A stretch of DNA of 64,000 nucleotides, taken from contig CM030934.1 in NCBI GenBank assembly GCA_018136815.1, forward strand, positions 4,599,587-4,663,586, given 5' to 3'. The translations under genes were made by a program, and so were the position numbers. This document shows, one piece after another, positions 55,336 to 64,000 of the stretch; position 1 is the stretch's first letter; the number at the start of each line of letters is the position of its first letter. Source of the stretch: Isochrysis galbana (lineage: Eukaryota > Haptophyta > Isochrysidales > Isochrysidaceae). The notes below the pieces were generated by a model that did no database searches, was not told the DNA's origin, and saw nothing but the letters and a program-made list of their open reading frames with translations.

Positions 55336-57253
55336 TCAAACACCCCACGCACCCCAGTTGAGCGACCCTAGCTGTTCTCGGCTCGGCAAGCTTTCGAACT
55401 CGGCGAGCCGTTCGAAGCCACCTGCAGTCTCACAGAGCACATGGGCGAGGAAGGGACCATCATAGTGACGCAACACTGCGCCTCGCTCAACGGGGCGATT
55501 AGAGGGGCGTTGGAGTTGGAAGATGCCGCGATAGTAGTAGACAGGTTCGCCAAATGTTCTTACAAAGTCACGGCACGCGCTTGAGGTGGTGATGCCGAAC
55601 GTATATGAGAGAATCGTGTCCTCCAGGTCAGGATTGAGGAGCACCCACGTTGCGCCTGGGACCTGCGACGTCCAACGATTGTGGCGGTGAGCGAGTGCGG
55701 AAGGCGAGGGTAGCTGAGAACGTGGCCCTGGAGTGGAAGCATGTGGAGCCATCGAACCTTTGCCACAGCTTGCTGAATCGCAAGGACTGCGGCATCTCCT
55801 CTCGAGTTTGCGGGTGCAGCGAAGAGGTAGACGTCCGAGGGATCCGTTGGGTCAACGGTCTCGGCAGTGAAGTCGTATTGCTCCTGAATGAGCTCACGGG
55901 TGACAGCGCCTGAGACAGAGCCCACCCGCACGTGAGAGCCCACCGGCCGGCCGAGAGCCTGTCCAAGGGGCACGCGAGGGTGGTATTTTGGTGAGTCCCA
56001 GAAAGCGTAGGCCGGTGATGAGGGCGGGGAGAGGCCGGGTGTCTCATCGCTTTGGGTAGCCGCACTTTGCGAAAAGCATCTTGACCACCAGCAGCAGAGC
56101 CTGTGTCCGGGAAGACGACGGTCACCCTCAGGCCGCGCAACGCCTCGGCCAAGGCGAGGACCGACAGGCCAAGCAGTGGCTCCGAATAGCTATGAGAGTT
56201 TTCGATGTGGCGGTTCAGCCCTGGTGGCTGTAGCTCAATGCGGAGGCGAGGGCCCTGCTGCCCCTCCGAGCCTGTCTGCTCTGTGGGACCCATCACTGGC
56301 AATGGAAAGTAGGTGCCGGCGGATCTATCCTTTGCAAGGTCCAGCTGTGGCGTAGCGCCATCGTCTGTACTGAGCACACGCGCCGAGTGCGAGGCCTCGA
56401 CCCGCGCACATACGGTGGTGGCTGTGCCCTGGCCTTGCTCCAAGCCCCTCACAAAGCCGGCTTGCTGCCTTCCCATGCGGACGGCTGTAACGAGGGACGA
56501 CTGAGCTTGCAGCAGCGCCAGCTCCGCCGACGTTGGAACGATAGAGAGAAGGGGCGACTCGGGCGGGATCCACGAGTCGGCGCGCAGATACTCAGACAGG
56601 CTCGGTGCGGAGGGCGGGGTTGGCGGTTGGTGCGAGCCTCCCACCGAGTCCCATGGCATGTCAGCGTCGCCACTTTCGAGCGACATCGAGCTGACGCCGT
56701 GGAACGGGGCGTGCCACTGCCTGAAGATGGGGGCTTTCAGTGCAGCGAGAGCATCTTCGCTGGCCTGTGACATGGCAGGCCCCTCTGCCTCGGCGGCTGC
56801 CGGCATGCGGCACTCTCCGATGACCTCCACTCTGCTGCCTGGCCATCCCAGGGCCGAAATGAGAGGTGTTGGCTGGCTAAAGGGTGCCAGCCGCTCGTCC
56901 TTGTCCAACTCAGCCAGCCGGAAGGAATAGCTCAATCCTGGTTCCAGGGGGAAGGCGTAGCTTGTGGTAGTTCCGTCGAGAGTGACCGCCGCTTCCCATT
57001 CGGACCACTCAGCGCCCGTAAGCGCCTCAGGGCGGACTCGCCCCTCGAGGCGCCAGGCGGCTGGCGTCCCAGAGTCTGGCTGCCATGTCAGTACTGCACA
57101 TACATGGACGACGCGTAGCACTGTGAGGTACGAGGCTGTCGATCGTGTGGGTGCCGTATGAAGCGCTGAGAGCCGCACGGAGGGCGCGGGCGCACGCATT
57201 GCGGCGTTCGAGCACCGGGAGATGGGCGAGGCACGGAAGGGAGCTTGCCTCAT
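55336..57253 (-). CDS. FnIII-like plus DUF1995 protein, apparent frameshift
   Basis: The start ATG 57253 follows CT-rich leader sequence. The first frame runs to ~56080 and includes a possible presequence, a fibronectin III-like domain (VHVCAVLTWQPDSGTPAAWR, GLSYSFRLAELDKDERLAPF), a Pro/Ser linker and the start of DUF1995 (LRIELQPPGLNRH, YSEPLLGLSVLALAEALRGL, VTVVFPDTGSAAGG). At the AAAA run 56072-56075 (TTTT in the gene) the similarity moves to another frame: AYAFWDSPKYHPRVPLGQAL, then DFTAETVDPTDPSDVYLFAA. A clean intron (55757-55663, 95 nt) joins it to ATWVLLNPDLEDTILSYTFG ... VYYYRGIFQLQRP ... FERLAEFESLPSREQLG and the stop. DUF1995 occurs in plastid proteins such as LPA3. Either one T is missing (sequence error or mutation) or a very small unusual intron exists. 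Confidence 0.7.
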
Positions 57254-57401
57254 CGATGAGCCAACGGTGGTGATGGGGTGGGCGGGCAGAGGGGGGGAGG
57301 GGGTGGGTTTGTGGGGGGGAGTGGAAATGGGAGAAGAGAGCGAGGAAGGCAGGGAGGTAGGAGGGGAGAGACAGAATGGAACCCAGCCTATAAAGGGCTG
57401 A
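57254..57401. promoter_or_regulatory. Upstream region of the DUF1995 gene
   Basis: Purine-rich on the plus strand (G-runs at 57288-57320), leading to the (GA)n array. Confidence 0.35.
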
Positions 57402-57405
57402 GAGA

Positions 57406-57491
<86 letters not shown>
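57402..57491. repeat. (GA)n microsatellite
   Basis: About 90 bp of GA repeats, i.e. (CT)n on the coding strand, 150-240 bp upstream of the DUF1995 start. Confidence 0.95.
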
Positions 57492-57494
<3 letters not shown>

Positions 57495-58848
57495 GAGAGA
57501 GAGATGAGAGATGTAGAGGAAGATCTGAGAAGGGAGTATCTATGGAGAATATGTTTGGGGTTGCTTATTATATGCTTTGGAAGGGGGCTGCCTGGCGGGC
57601 GGGAGAGAGAGCGGAAAATTCTCCTGATGCTTTCATGACGAGACCAGCACAATCGAGCGTTGTTCAGATAAGAGAAGACAGAGAATGCGGTGAGTATAAT
57701 GATATAGTGAGGGGAGGGAGGAGAGACAGCAGAGCGCACGCGCAGCAGCAGAACGGCTGTGTGAGGCGGATGGAGTATTATTGTCGTATCAGTATTCTAG
57801 TACAGACTAAAGATGTTGGTTCGCTGGAAGCAGAGAGTGGGAGACGAGGAGAGAGAGAGAGGAGAGGGAGAAGATTGGACGGATCCACTGCCGTAAGACA
57901 CAAGACGACGGAACTCAACGGTAAACAGAGAAGTCGCATGAATAAAAAGCACTCTATTCACGCCTTTCGCTTTCATCCACCTTTTTTTGCCTTGTTCATG
58001 GCACACACTCGTAAAGGTGTTAGGGTACTTTTATGATTGATAACAACGGCGGTAGTGAATTTCATGGTTCATGGAAGCTTAGCCTGACCCCCCTTGCCAA
58101 CAGTCAGGAAATTCAGTAAAAATTCGCGAAACGCGCGATTTTTGTATAAAATCTGGCAGGGCAAGTTTACTCACTCTAGGGTGGTAAACCTCCTCTCGTT
58201 GGCGAGAAAATTGCCGCTCACGCTGTGGAAAATCTGGCCTCTCGCTACCGGCTGCGACCGGCGCCACTGAGGTTTCCCATTCCCCATGGACTTGACGGAT
58301 TGGAGGTTACGGATGGGACGGAGGGAACCGGAAGGTACGGAAGGTAGGCGGCGGGAGGCACGGTGTACGGTGTTTTGAAACTGGGCGGGTTACGGGCTGA
58401 TCCACCTCAATGGCGGGAGGGTGGATGGCGGGCAGTGGCGAGGGCGAGCGGGGCGACGGAGCAGACATAGCGGTAGCGAGTAAGGCTATGAATATGATAC
58501 CAAGATATCCACTACTAGATATCTTGGCATCTAGGGCCCTTTTGCCTTTTGGCTTTTGGCACTATCTATATCTATCTAGGGTCAGGGTCAGGCCAGGATA
58601 TATCATATGTCATGTATGTTTGGCATATTTCGGTAGATATTTTGGCATGCATATATGCAACATATTTCGGTGCACAAAAGACCACTGTACATATATGTCG
58701 ACATATATGTGGCGCGCGCGCGCGCGGCAAAATCTTCTCCCGCGGCGCGAGCGAGACCCGAGACCCGACGCCACCAGCCACCAGCAGCCCCCATGCCCCC
58801 CCCCTCCATACTCGCCATGGCAGGAAGGAGAGGTGCGAGTAGCCCGAT
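57492..58848. other. Spacer
   Basis: AT-rich ACATATATG-type repeats at 58600-58715, a (GC)n patch at 58712-58726 and no supported gene. Confidence 0.35.
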
Positions 58849-59397
58849 GCCCGCCCATCCATGCACGCCTGATCTTGATGCCTGCGCGCAGCATCTCACG
58901 CACGCCCTCTCTCTCTCTCTCTTGCCCTACACGCCAGGTAAGCGACTATGTCGCCGCGGTGGCTCAACAGACAACGCGGACGTGCTGTGCATGCTTGAGG
59001 AGTATGAGGCGGAGGACGGGGATGAGGACGGCGATGAGTCTGGCGACACGCTCAAGCGCATGCGCGCGGGCCTTGACAAGGACGGCGACAACGGCGACGA
59101 CAGGTCCTCCAACTCCATCGAGGTGGTCTCTGAGGAGGAGGACCATCGCCCGCATGTCCAGGTCGGCTAGCCCGTCATCCACGACCTCCTTGGCCGCGGG
59201 GTCATCTCGGCGCTCGGCCGCGGCACTTTTTTCGGCGAGAGCAGAGTACAGCTCGACTACTTCTCCAAGGAGAGCCAAAGGCGCGTGCGTCGGTGCCTAG
59301 TTCTCGATCCAATCTACACCGAGTGGGTGCAGTCACAGCCTCGGGATAAGAAGGAGAAGGCCACGGAAGTCAAGCGCATCTGTGTGGGATGGAGTGG
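58849..59397 (+). pseudogene. Unknown ORF broken by one in-frame TAG
   Basis: From ATG 58849 a frame runs into an acidic stretch (VLCMLEEYEAEDGDEDGDES), then RAGLDKDGDNGDDRSS, to TAG at 59168-59170. The same frame then stays open with protein-like sequence: PVIHDLLGRGVISALGRGTF, FGESRVQLDYFSKESQRRVR, CLVLDPIYTEWVQSQPRDKK. The continuity of character across the stop suggests one ancestral protein interrupted by a nonsense change. Family unknown; a transposon ORF is possible because a hAT copy follows within 700 bp. Confidence 0.4.
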
Positions 59398-59620
59398 AGC
59401 TGTGGCTGTGTTGCATGTGGGGGCAAGAGGATTGATGTATGTAACATGTGAGGTACAGTCCAGAGACATGGGGCACGGGCCACCGGACACATGGGAGGCA
59501 CGCGACGGAGGAGCTGAGGACGAGCGAGGGACCTCGACCGGCATGCGGTCACGCGAGACGAGAACGAGGACGAAGAGCACACAAGGCAGGAGGCCACAGG
59601 AGCGCTCAAGCGATAGCGCT

Positions 59621-59842
59621 GAGCGTGCAAAAGCTACCGGAACGAGAGAAGACACGCGGGGGGGGGGAAGGAGAGAACGCGCGGGAAAAGAAAGAGACGA
59701 CAGTGGGCGGAAAACACTCAGTGGGAACGGGGAGCGTGCAAAAGCTACCGGAACGAGAGAAGACACGCGGGGGGGGGAAAGGAGAGAACGCGCGGGAAAA
59801 GAAAGAGACGACAGTGGGCGGAAAACACTCAGTGGGAACGGG
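59621..59842. repeat. 111-bp tandem duplication
   Basis: GAGCGTGCAAAAGCTACCGG to the GGGAACGGG block is repeated at offset 111 bp (59621 and 59732) almost perfectly; the G-run differs by about one base. Noncoding. Confidence 0.9.
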
Positions 59843-60048
59843 GAGAGAGGGAAGGAGGGACGAGGCGAGAATTGGGAAAGAGGGACGTGAGGGGACGATC
59901 CTATCGGGAGCGGGCGGGAAAGGTGAGCGTGATACGGAACTAGACAACGAAGGGGGGTCACGCGAGGAAACCTAATGGCGGGAAAGATGCGAAGAGGTAT
60001 GAACAACCCCCCCTACCCGCGATAGCATCATTCGCTCTGAATCCCTCA

Positions 60049-60780
60049 TGGACACGCTTAGGACCACAATGCAGATTATGGACCCTGTCTATCGTTTGCT
60101 CCGCCTGACCGATGGAAAACTTGGAGCAAATTTGGGCAAGGTGGCAAGGTGTACGCTTATTTGTGTTGCAAATCGATGCGCATCTTCGGTCCTTCGATGG
60201 TGTTGATGCGGCCACACGGCACAAAATCCACGAGCTCTTTATGGCCAGGTGGGAGTATTTGCACGCGCCAGTGATGACTGCTGCATATTGCCTGGAGCCT
60301 GAATTTTGCTGTCGCAAGTTTTCCGCTCAAGAAATGGCTGAGCTGAAGCAGTGTCTGAAGGCGATGTCCAATGCGGAGCATCCGTATCCGGACTTATTGG
60401 CAGAATACTCCGACTTCCAAGAGGCCTGCACAAGTGGCATGCATGATCTAACCCCTGAAATAGCATTCGGTAATCGTGCACGAAGCATGGCGTCGTATAA
60501 GTGGGCGAATGTGTATTTATCTCCTTGGCCTCACCTTCGGTGGGCAGCATGCCGTTTACTAGCTCTCAGCTGCTCGGCCTCGGGTTGCGAGCGCTCATGG
60601 TCCGTTGAAGATTGGATCCACTCCAAGAAGAGAAATAGGCTAGGCCAAACTACAGTGGAAAGGCTGGTAAGAAGTCACACCAATTTGTTGCTCGAAGATT
60701 TGCTTTTGGATTGGGAGTCTCGTGTGTTGCCTTGGGAGTTGGACATGGTTGTGGAGGAGCCTGAGGATGAGCGTGAGTGA
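60049..60780 (+). pseudogene. hAT transposase C-terminal half (copy 2)
   Basis: MDTLRTTMQIMDPVYRLLRL, then DGKLGANLGKV, is in one frame; after 60140 the reading continues in another (FVLQIDAHLR ... FMARWEYLHAPVMTAAYCLE ... CSASGCERSWSVEDWIHSKK). A small duplication of GCAAGGTG and two extra bases near 60141-60165 explain the shift relative to copy 1, so this copy is broken. The dimerisation region is otherwise close to copy 1. Subterminal CCTGATATCAGG repeats follow at 60852-60922. Confidence 0.75.
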
Positions 60781-60851
60781 GTGAATGAATACTACTATTA
60801 TAACATCGGCTTTACCATTATAATATATTATAAGAATAGTAGTGGGCCACC

Positions 60852-60973
60852 TGATATCAGCCTGATATCAGGTCCTGATACCAGGTATCAGGTCGCCAAG
60901 ACCTGATGACCTGAGACCTGACGGGGCATCTAGGTTCGCGTTCGACTATTTTTTTACCACCTACTTGCATGGG
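60852..60973. repeat. hAT 3' subterminal repeats and shared 33-mer
   Basis: CCTGATATCAGCCTGATATC, TATCAGGTCG and ACCTGATGACCTGAGACCTG mirror 20158-20245. Just beyond, TTCGCGTTCGACTATTTTTT ...ACCACCTACTTG (60941-60973) is the inverse of 12634-12666. Confidence 0.65.
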
Positions 60974-61029
60974 GGCATCATACGGGCACCGCAGGCGCAC
61001 ACGCACACCCCATCTCTCTAGGAATAACC

Positions 61030-61400
61030 CGCCCCCCCCCTTTCTCTCTCTACCTCTCTCCACACGCCCTCCCCCCTCCCCCCCCCCCCCCCCCTCTCTC
61101 TCTCTACCTCTCTCCCTCTCTCTCCATCTCTCCTCTCTCTCTCTCTCTCTACCTCTCTACCTCGCTCTATCTACCTCCCCCTCTCTCTACCCCTCTCTAC
61201 CTCTACCTCTACGACCTCTCTACCTCTACCTCTACCTCTACCTCTACCTCTCTTTCTCTACCTCTCTTTCTCTACCTCTCTCTCTCTCTACCTCTACCTC
61301 TCTACCCCCCCCCCCCTCTCTACCTCTACCTCTACCTCTACCTCTACCTCTACCTCTACCTCTCTCTACCTCTCTCTCCTTCTCTTCCTCTCTCTCTCTC
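61030..61400. repeat. (CT)n / CTACCT minisatellite
   Basis: C-runs, CTCTCT and CTCTAC/CTACCT hexamer repeats, pyrimidine on the coding strand, ending 240 bp upstream of the gene at 61643. Confidence 0.95.
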
Positions 61401-61642
61401 TGGTCGATGGAAGCGTGCGGCGTGCGGCGGCGACTCGAGGCCAGGCCAGTTTTTCTTTCTGCGTTTCCCCCCCTCAAATTTGGGAGGACTTGCCCCTCCC
61501 CCCCCCCCCCCCCCCCCCGCCGCCGCCGTAGCGCGTGTAGCGGGCGGCGAGCGGCAGCGCCGGCCTCCACCCCTTTTCACTCGCCGCCGGCCTCTCGCCG
61601 CGCCCGTGCTGGGTTTGGCGCGAGCGTGCGAGGTCGGCAGCC

Positions 61643-62902
61643 ATGGTGGCTCGCCCGTTTGATGACGCCGGGCTCGCTCCAACCGCCAACGGTGCTCTCG
61701 AGAGGCTTCGGCCACGCCGGCACCGGCTCGCCGCCAATGTGATGCTCTCAGCCAGCGCAGAGCACAACCCTGCGCTCTCGCGCAGGAGTGTGCTCGGTCG
61801 ATTCCTGGAGATGTGGGAAAGAATTTTCGTGCTTTGCTATAAGGAGAGTTGCCGGCCGCACACGGCGCAGGGTGCTCGCGACGGGCGGCGCGTGTGGTGG
61901 CCATCAATCCAGCAGCGTGTCACCGTCTTTGACGCATCATATATCGATGATCGCAACGCCGCAATCATCGAATGGGCCGGGTGCAACGTTGCCGGTGCGC
62001 CGGCAGGCCGAAGTGGCGAGCTTGCTACGCGTGAGCCCTGCACGTTTGCGCGACCGGGCGGGGGGAAGGACTGGAGGCGCACAGCCAAGCACCGTCTGAT
62101 GGCGTTGTTAGCCCATCTGACGCTCGTAGAGGAGGCCGCCCGTCTAAACCTGACTCGGGTTATGATCCTCGAAGCTGACGCGGTGCCATCGCTCGCAAAT
62201 GAAGAGCTTTCGGTGAATCGCTCGCGCGCGGCTCGAATCTCGCGGCGGCTCGCGCAGATCCTGGCATCGGAGGCGCCGTGGTCGGTGCTTCGCCTAAGCG
62301 GCATCTTCTACTCGCAGGAGTTTGCTCCTAGGCTCCCCGGCGGCGGGCGCAGGTGCTCCGACCACTGTCGGTGCGTCCCGTGGCCGACCAGCAGTGTGCC
62401 TGACCCGCAATTCCCGTGGCTCTGCGAAATCCGCGCGGACCCGAGCCCGTCCGACACGGTCCTCCCAATGGTTGCGCGGTTAGGCCATTGGTGCGACGTG
62501 CGTGACACAGCGGCCTACGCTATCCATCGGCGCGCCTTTGCTACGTTTACCGGTTACTTGGGACGGCTGCGCGGGCAGCCCGGGTGGCTCCGCAATGGAG
62601 CTAACGACGTGCCAGCCATAGACAATTGGATACCCCATGCGCTCCCCTCTGTGTATGCCCTCCCCACCTTGGTCTCACAGCCATTCGCTGCAAACGACTC
62701 GCAAGGTGCGACGGCACTGATGCGCCAGACTAGTGCCCGGCAGTTTGCTAGGTGGTGCGTCGGGGCGCGTGAGAACGCGCGGACGCATGCTGGAGACGAT
62801 TCCAAGACCGATCGACGAAGGAGGTCGATGAAGATGTCATCGTTTGCTACGAGGCACATCTATTTGATGAGAGAAGACTCGGCCGGAGGGGAAGCAGAGT
62901 AG
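61643..62902 (+). CDS. Putative GT25-like glycosyltransferase
   Basis: A 419-aa intronless protein from ATG 61643. Residues 58-66 (WERIFVLCY) begin the domain like the first strand of GT25/LPS-type transferases; DASYIDDRNAAIIEWAGCNV follows. A second conserved block is HRLMALLAHLTLVEEAARLN leading to LTRVMILEADAVPS, where E177-A-D179 occupies the position of the family's metal-binding acidic motif (usually EDD or DXD). Later RLSGIFYSQEF, AAYAIHRRAFATFTGYL and PAIDNWIPHALPSVYALPTL fit the acceptor side of such enzymes. No N-terminal membrane anchor is obvious. The atypical EAD and lack of a close recalled homologue keep the assignment tentative. C-runs and a CTACCT minisatellite lie upstream. 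Confidence 0.6.
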   Translation: MVARPFDDAGLAPTANGALERLRPRRHRLAANVMLSASAEHNPALSRRSVLGRFLEMWERIFVLCYKESCRPHTAQGARDGRRVWWPSIQQRVTVFDASYIDDRNAAIIEWAGCNVAGAPAGRSGELATREPCTFARPGGGKDWRRTAKHRLMALLAHLTLVEEAARLNLTRVMILEADAVPSLANEELSVNRSRAARISRRLAQILASEAPWSVLRLSGIFYSQEFAPRLPGGGRRCSDHCRCVPWPTSSVPDPQFPWLCEIRADPSPSDTVLPMVARLGHWCDVRDTAAYAIHRRAFATFTGYLGRLRGQPGWLRNGANDVPAIDNWIPHALPSVYALPTLVSQPFAANDSQGATALMRQTSARQFARWCVGARENARTHAGDDSKTDRRRRSMKMSSFATRHIYLMREDSAGGEAE

Positions 62903-63311
62903 AGGCTTCTACAATTCCTTGGCCAGCGGGCCGGAACCTGCCGCCACGCGGAGCATTTTGGCATCAGTAGATCATTGGTGCCCAACTAGGCGCACTGTCT
63001 TAGCAGCATGTTCCATGGTGGATTACTATTGATGACGGGGTGTCAAGTGCTAGGGGAGGCATCTGTCACACATCATTCAACACTGCACACGAGTTCACGA
63101 TGGATTAGACACGGTGTGGGAGTGGGGGTGCCAGACCCAGCACCCCTCCCCCCCCCACGGGACCGCCCCCAAAACTAGAGGTGGGGGAGAGTGGGTTGAA
63201 AAAAAAACTCTTCTTGATCCGGAGGCCCACATTTTTATCGTCGGACCGGGGACCGGGGGAAGACTTCCCCTCGTCTCTCTCCCCGCTCGAATCCGAATCC
63301 GAGGCAGAGCG
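62903..63311. other. Spacer
   Basis: Contains C-runs near 63147-63160; nothing else recognised. Confidence 0.3.
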
Positions 63312-63974
63312 ATGGCGATGGCGACCGACCCGCCTGACAGGCCGACCTTCGCCGCGCTCCAGCGAGAGCACGGCGGTGGTCAGCCCACCCTTGTCGATGG
63401 TGCTCGGACTAAATGGTCCGGGTACACTGGTCGGCGGTCTCACCGGCGTTTCATGCCACCGCACTCGGCCGATTTCTGCTGCTGCTCACCTGCGCCACGC
63501 AGCATGGCCGCCAGCGCCCCACACCACACCACTTCCAGCCCCAACCCCAACCTGAGGAGGATGACACCGGCTTGCCTACGCGCTCCTACGCGCAGAACCC
63601 CATCCAGCCTATCGGTACGCTACCTCCCAACCCCGCAGACTACCCAACCGCGAGCTCGGGAATCGTGGCGAGCATTGCAATACAGCCCTCTTGGCGCGCT
63701 GCGCTGCTTCCGCAGGACTCCCTGTGCCATCTACCGAACGGTCGCCAAGTGCATCGCGTTCGCGAACTCGTTGGCACCGGGGCAGCGTATGAGCCTCCTC
63801 AGCAAGAACTCTCACCCAGCGCGCCCGGTCGCGTTCGAAAGTTGGGCACTCCGGCCCATTCGGCTGGGTGACGTTAGCGTAGTTGACGGCGCCACACACG
63901 GTCAACCACAGCGCGATGCGCGCGGGCGGCGGCGGCGATTGGCGTGGCTGCTAGGGCGGCATCTTTGGATATGA
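63312..63974 (+). CDS. Uncertain ORF at window end
   Basis: A 220-codon frame from ATG 63312 (MAMATDPPDRPTFAALQREH). An overlapping frame (63413-63871) is also open and looks about as protein-like (NPIQPIGTLPPNPADYPTAS). One may be part of a spliced gene or a retroelement ORF1; neither has a recognised domain. Confidence 0.25.
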   Translation: MAMATDPPDRPTFAALQREHGGGQPTLVDGARTKWSGYTGRRSHRRFMPPHSADFCCCSPAPRSMAASAPHHTTSSPNPNLRRMTPACLRAPTRRTPSSLSVRYLPTPQTTQPRARESWRALQYSPLGALRCFRRTPCAIYRTVAKCIAFANSLAPGQRMSLLSKNSHPARPVAFESWALRPIRLGDVSVVDGATHGQPQRDARGRRRRLAWLLGRHLWI

Positions 63975-64000
63975 TGATTCTTAAGTCGCGTTCCGTCAAA

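Overview
This is nuclear DNA of a GC-rich single-celled eukaryote, most likely an alga with a secondary (red-lineage) plastid such as a haptophyte or ochrophyte relative; the exact group cannot be fixed from the window alone. The reasons are eukaryotic gene families (PP2C, RCC1, Trf4-type poly(A) polymerase, GT77, twin-CX9C complex I subunit, DUF1995), a few short GT-AG introns (77-139 nt), no operons, and large amounts of simple repeat and transposon debris. Most host genes are intronless and lie singly or in divergent pairs.

Layout. 0.3-3.1 kb: a LINE-like ORF on the minus strand split by a 920-bp non-autonomous transposon, then a hAT scrap. 3.3-4.8 kb: two-exon EF-hand protein. 6.3-7.3 kb: Cys-rich protein (-). 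8-9.4 kb: retroelement 5'-end debris. 10.1-11.3 kb: two-exon phytanoyl-CoA dioxygenase-like protein. 12.3 kb: 71-aa copper chaperone (-). 13.1-15.5 kb: tandem array invaded by a 5'-truncated LINE, then a tyrosine-recombinase scrap. 16.3-17.05 kb: coiled-coil protein. 18-20.6 kb: nest of PiggyBac-like, LTR-like, hAT and MITE pieces. 21.3-22.2 kb: secreted or plastid two-repeat protein. 23-26 kb: retroelement debris. 26.8 kb: small presequence protein. 28.6-30.3 kb: methyltransferase (-) diverging from an NDUFA8-like gene (+). 33-34.3 kb: PP2C. 36.4-42.1 kb: GT77 protein (-) diverging from a Trf4-like poly(A) polymerase (+). 43.6-44.3 kb: membrane-anchored unknown (-). 46.8-48.2 kb: F-box/RCC1 protein (-). 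49.5-53.7 kb: two-gene PIF/Harbinger transposon. 55.3-57.25 kb: FnIII-like/DUF1995 protein (-). 58.8-60.9 kb: broken ORF and second hAT copy. 61.6-62.9 kb: putative glycosyltransferase. 63.3-64 kb: uncertain ORF.

The most interesting things are the PIF/Harbinger element, which keeps a full DDE triad and a separate four-exon partner gene whose introns can all be placed; three insertions whose removal, together with one target-site copy, exactly restores the interrupted sequence (920-bp transposon, LTR-like element, truncated LINE); an 8-bp-TSD MITE; a GT77 protein with tandem domains in which the second has lost its DXD; and the placement of long homopurine/homopyrimidine tracts just upstream of most gene starts. 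The genes do not form one pathway; they are ordinary housekeeping and signalling genes scattered among transposons.
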